From Lachnospiraceae bacterium UBA3692 (lineage in GTDB: Bacteria; Bacillota; Clostridia; Lachnospirales; Lachnospiraceae): a stretch of 13,873 nt of DNA. Location: assembly GCA_002372815.1 (NCBI GenBank), contig DFIR01000013.1, positions 1-13,873 on the forward strand, written 5' to 3'. The notes beneath the pieces were generated by a model that was not told the origin of the DNA, made no database searches, and saw nothing but the letters and a program-made list of their open reading frames with translations. The position numbers and the translations under genes were made by a program. This document shows positions 13,080-13,873 of this stretch, piece after piece; the stretch's first letter is position 1, and every line of letters starts with the position of its first letter.

Positions 13080-13873
13080 ATGATCGACATCAAGTTTCTG
13101 AGAGAGAATCCGGAGATCGTCCGGGAGAACATCCGCAAGAAGTTCCAGGATGAGAAGCTCCCGCTCGTAGACGAAGTGATCGAATATGACAGGAAGTCCC
13201 GTGAGGCCCAGAAAGAGGCCGATGACATCCGCGCCTCCAAGAACAAGATCTCCAAGGAGATCGGCATGCTGATGAAGCAGGGCAGGAAAGAGGAGGCAGC
13301 CGCTGTCCGCGCGCAGGTGCAGAAGAACAACGAGCGCTTGGCCGAGCTGGATGAGATCAAGAAGGAAGCCGACGAGATCATCCGCAGGGACATGCTCCTG
13401 ATCCCCAACATCATCGATCCCTCCGTGCCGATCGGTCCCGATGACAGCGCCAACGTCGAGATCCAGAAGTACGGCGATCCGGTCGTCCCGGATTTCGAGA
13501 TCCCTTACCACACCCAGATCATGGAAAGCTTCGACGGCATCGACCTGGACAGCGCCGGGCGCGTCGCCGGAAACGGCTTCTACTATCTGATGGGCGACAT
13601 CGCGAGACTGCACTCCGCCGTTCTTTCCTATGCAAGGGACTTTATGATCGGCAAGGGCTTCAATTATCATGTGCCGCCGTTCATGATCCGAAGCGCGGTC
13701 GTGACGGGCGTCATGAGCCAGACCGAGATGGATGCGATGATGTACAAGATCGAGGGCGAGGACCTGTACCTGATCGGTACTTCCGAGCACTCCATGATCG
13801 GCAAGTTCATCGACCAGATCCTTCCCGAGGAGAAGCTTCCGCAGACGCTGACCAGCTATTCCCCCTGCTTCCG
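13080..13873 (+). CDS. serS: Seryl-tRNA synthetase (5' part, cut by window end)
   Basis: SerRS charges tRNA-Ser (and tRNA-Sec) with serine. The first 264 codons are in the window; the remainder, about 160-170 residues in a typical enzyme, lies to the right. The N-terminal MIDIKFLRENPEIVRENIRKK starts the tRNA-binding arm, and a Lys/Glu-rich coiled coil spans about 30-105. The class II core follows. GTSEHSMIGKF (233-243) is the counterpart of the usual TAEVPL motif and keeps the T-x-E pair (Thr234, Glu236). YSPCFR at the end is the opening of motif 2. The start is ATG at 13080 with AAAGGAA (13067-13073) 6 bases ahead. It follows parB by 33 bases with no clear terminator or promoter, so it may be read from the parA promoter. 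Confidence 0.96.
   Translation, partial: MIDIKFLRENPEIVRENIRKKFQDEKLPLVDEVIEYDRKSREAQKEADDIRASKNKISKEIGMLMKQGRKEEAAAVRAQVQKNNERLAELDEIKKEADEIIRRDMLLIPNIIDPSVPIGPDDSANVEIQKYGDPVVPDFEIPYHTQIMESFDGIDLDSAGRVAGNGFYYLMGDIARLHSAVLSYARDFMIGKGFNYHVPPFMIRSAVVTGVMSQTEMDAMMYKIEGEDLYLIGTSEHSMIGKFIDQILPEEKLPQTLTSYSPCF

Overview
The window is the chromosomal replication origin neighbourhood of a bacterium in the Firmicutes (Bacillota), most likely a GC-rich member of the Clostridia close to Lachnospiraceae. The evidence is the gene order dnaN-dnaA-oriC-rpmH-rnpA-yidD-yidC-jag-mnmE-mnmG-rsmG-parA-parB-serS, Shine-Dalgarno sequences of AGGAGG type, sigma-A-like promoters, DnaA boxes reading TTATCCACA, and two exact parS sites of the Bacillus type. 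The family-level placement is inference: it rests on the RnpA motif RHR, the long YidC with a TTG start, and the SerRS TSEHSMIGKF segment.

Left arm (1-2795): dnaN and dnaA lie on the minus strand and are read away from the origin. A spacer of 265 bp between them has a dnaN promoter, DnaA boxes and a possible unwinding element. Just past dnaN, at the window edge, are nested hairpins that may be the end of the dnaA-dnaN transcript. Centre (2796-3311): a gene-free AT-rich stretch of about 516 bp with five exact DnaA boxes, several near matches, the dnaA promoter facing left and the rpmH promoter facing right. With the boxes in the dnaA-dnaN spacer and in the 3' end of dnaA, this makes an origin split into two parts by dnaA, as in Bacillus subtilis.

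Right arm (3312-13873): all genes are on the plus strand, again read away from the origin. rpmH, rnpA, yidD, yidC and jag form the ribosome/RNase P/membrane-insertion cluster, with a terminator or attenuator between rpmH and rnpA. A strong hairpin follows jag. mnmE and mnmG together make the cnm5U/cmnm5U-type wobble modification of tRNA, and rsmG methylates 16S rRNA. parS sites lie between mnmG and rsmG and after rsmG. A terminator and a new extended -10 promoter then open a parA-parB segregation operon whose ParB should load at those parS sites. serS enters after parB and is cut by the window end.

No mobile element, CRISPR array, tRNA or rRNA gene was seen, and I found no sign of an undescribed multi-gene system. 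The points of most interest are regulatory or within proteins: a possible DnaA-trio tract beside the dnaN promoter, a decayed parS copy, a YidC with Tyr in place of the groove arginine and an enlarged outer loop, long disordered linkers in ParB and Jag, and a hairpin that separates mnmE from jag with no visible promoter after it.
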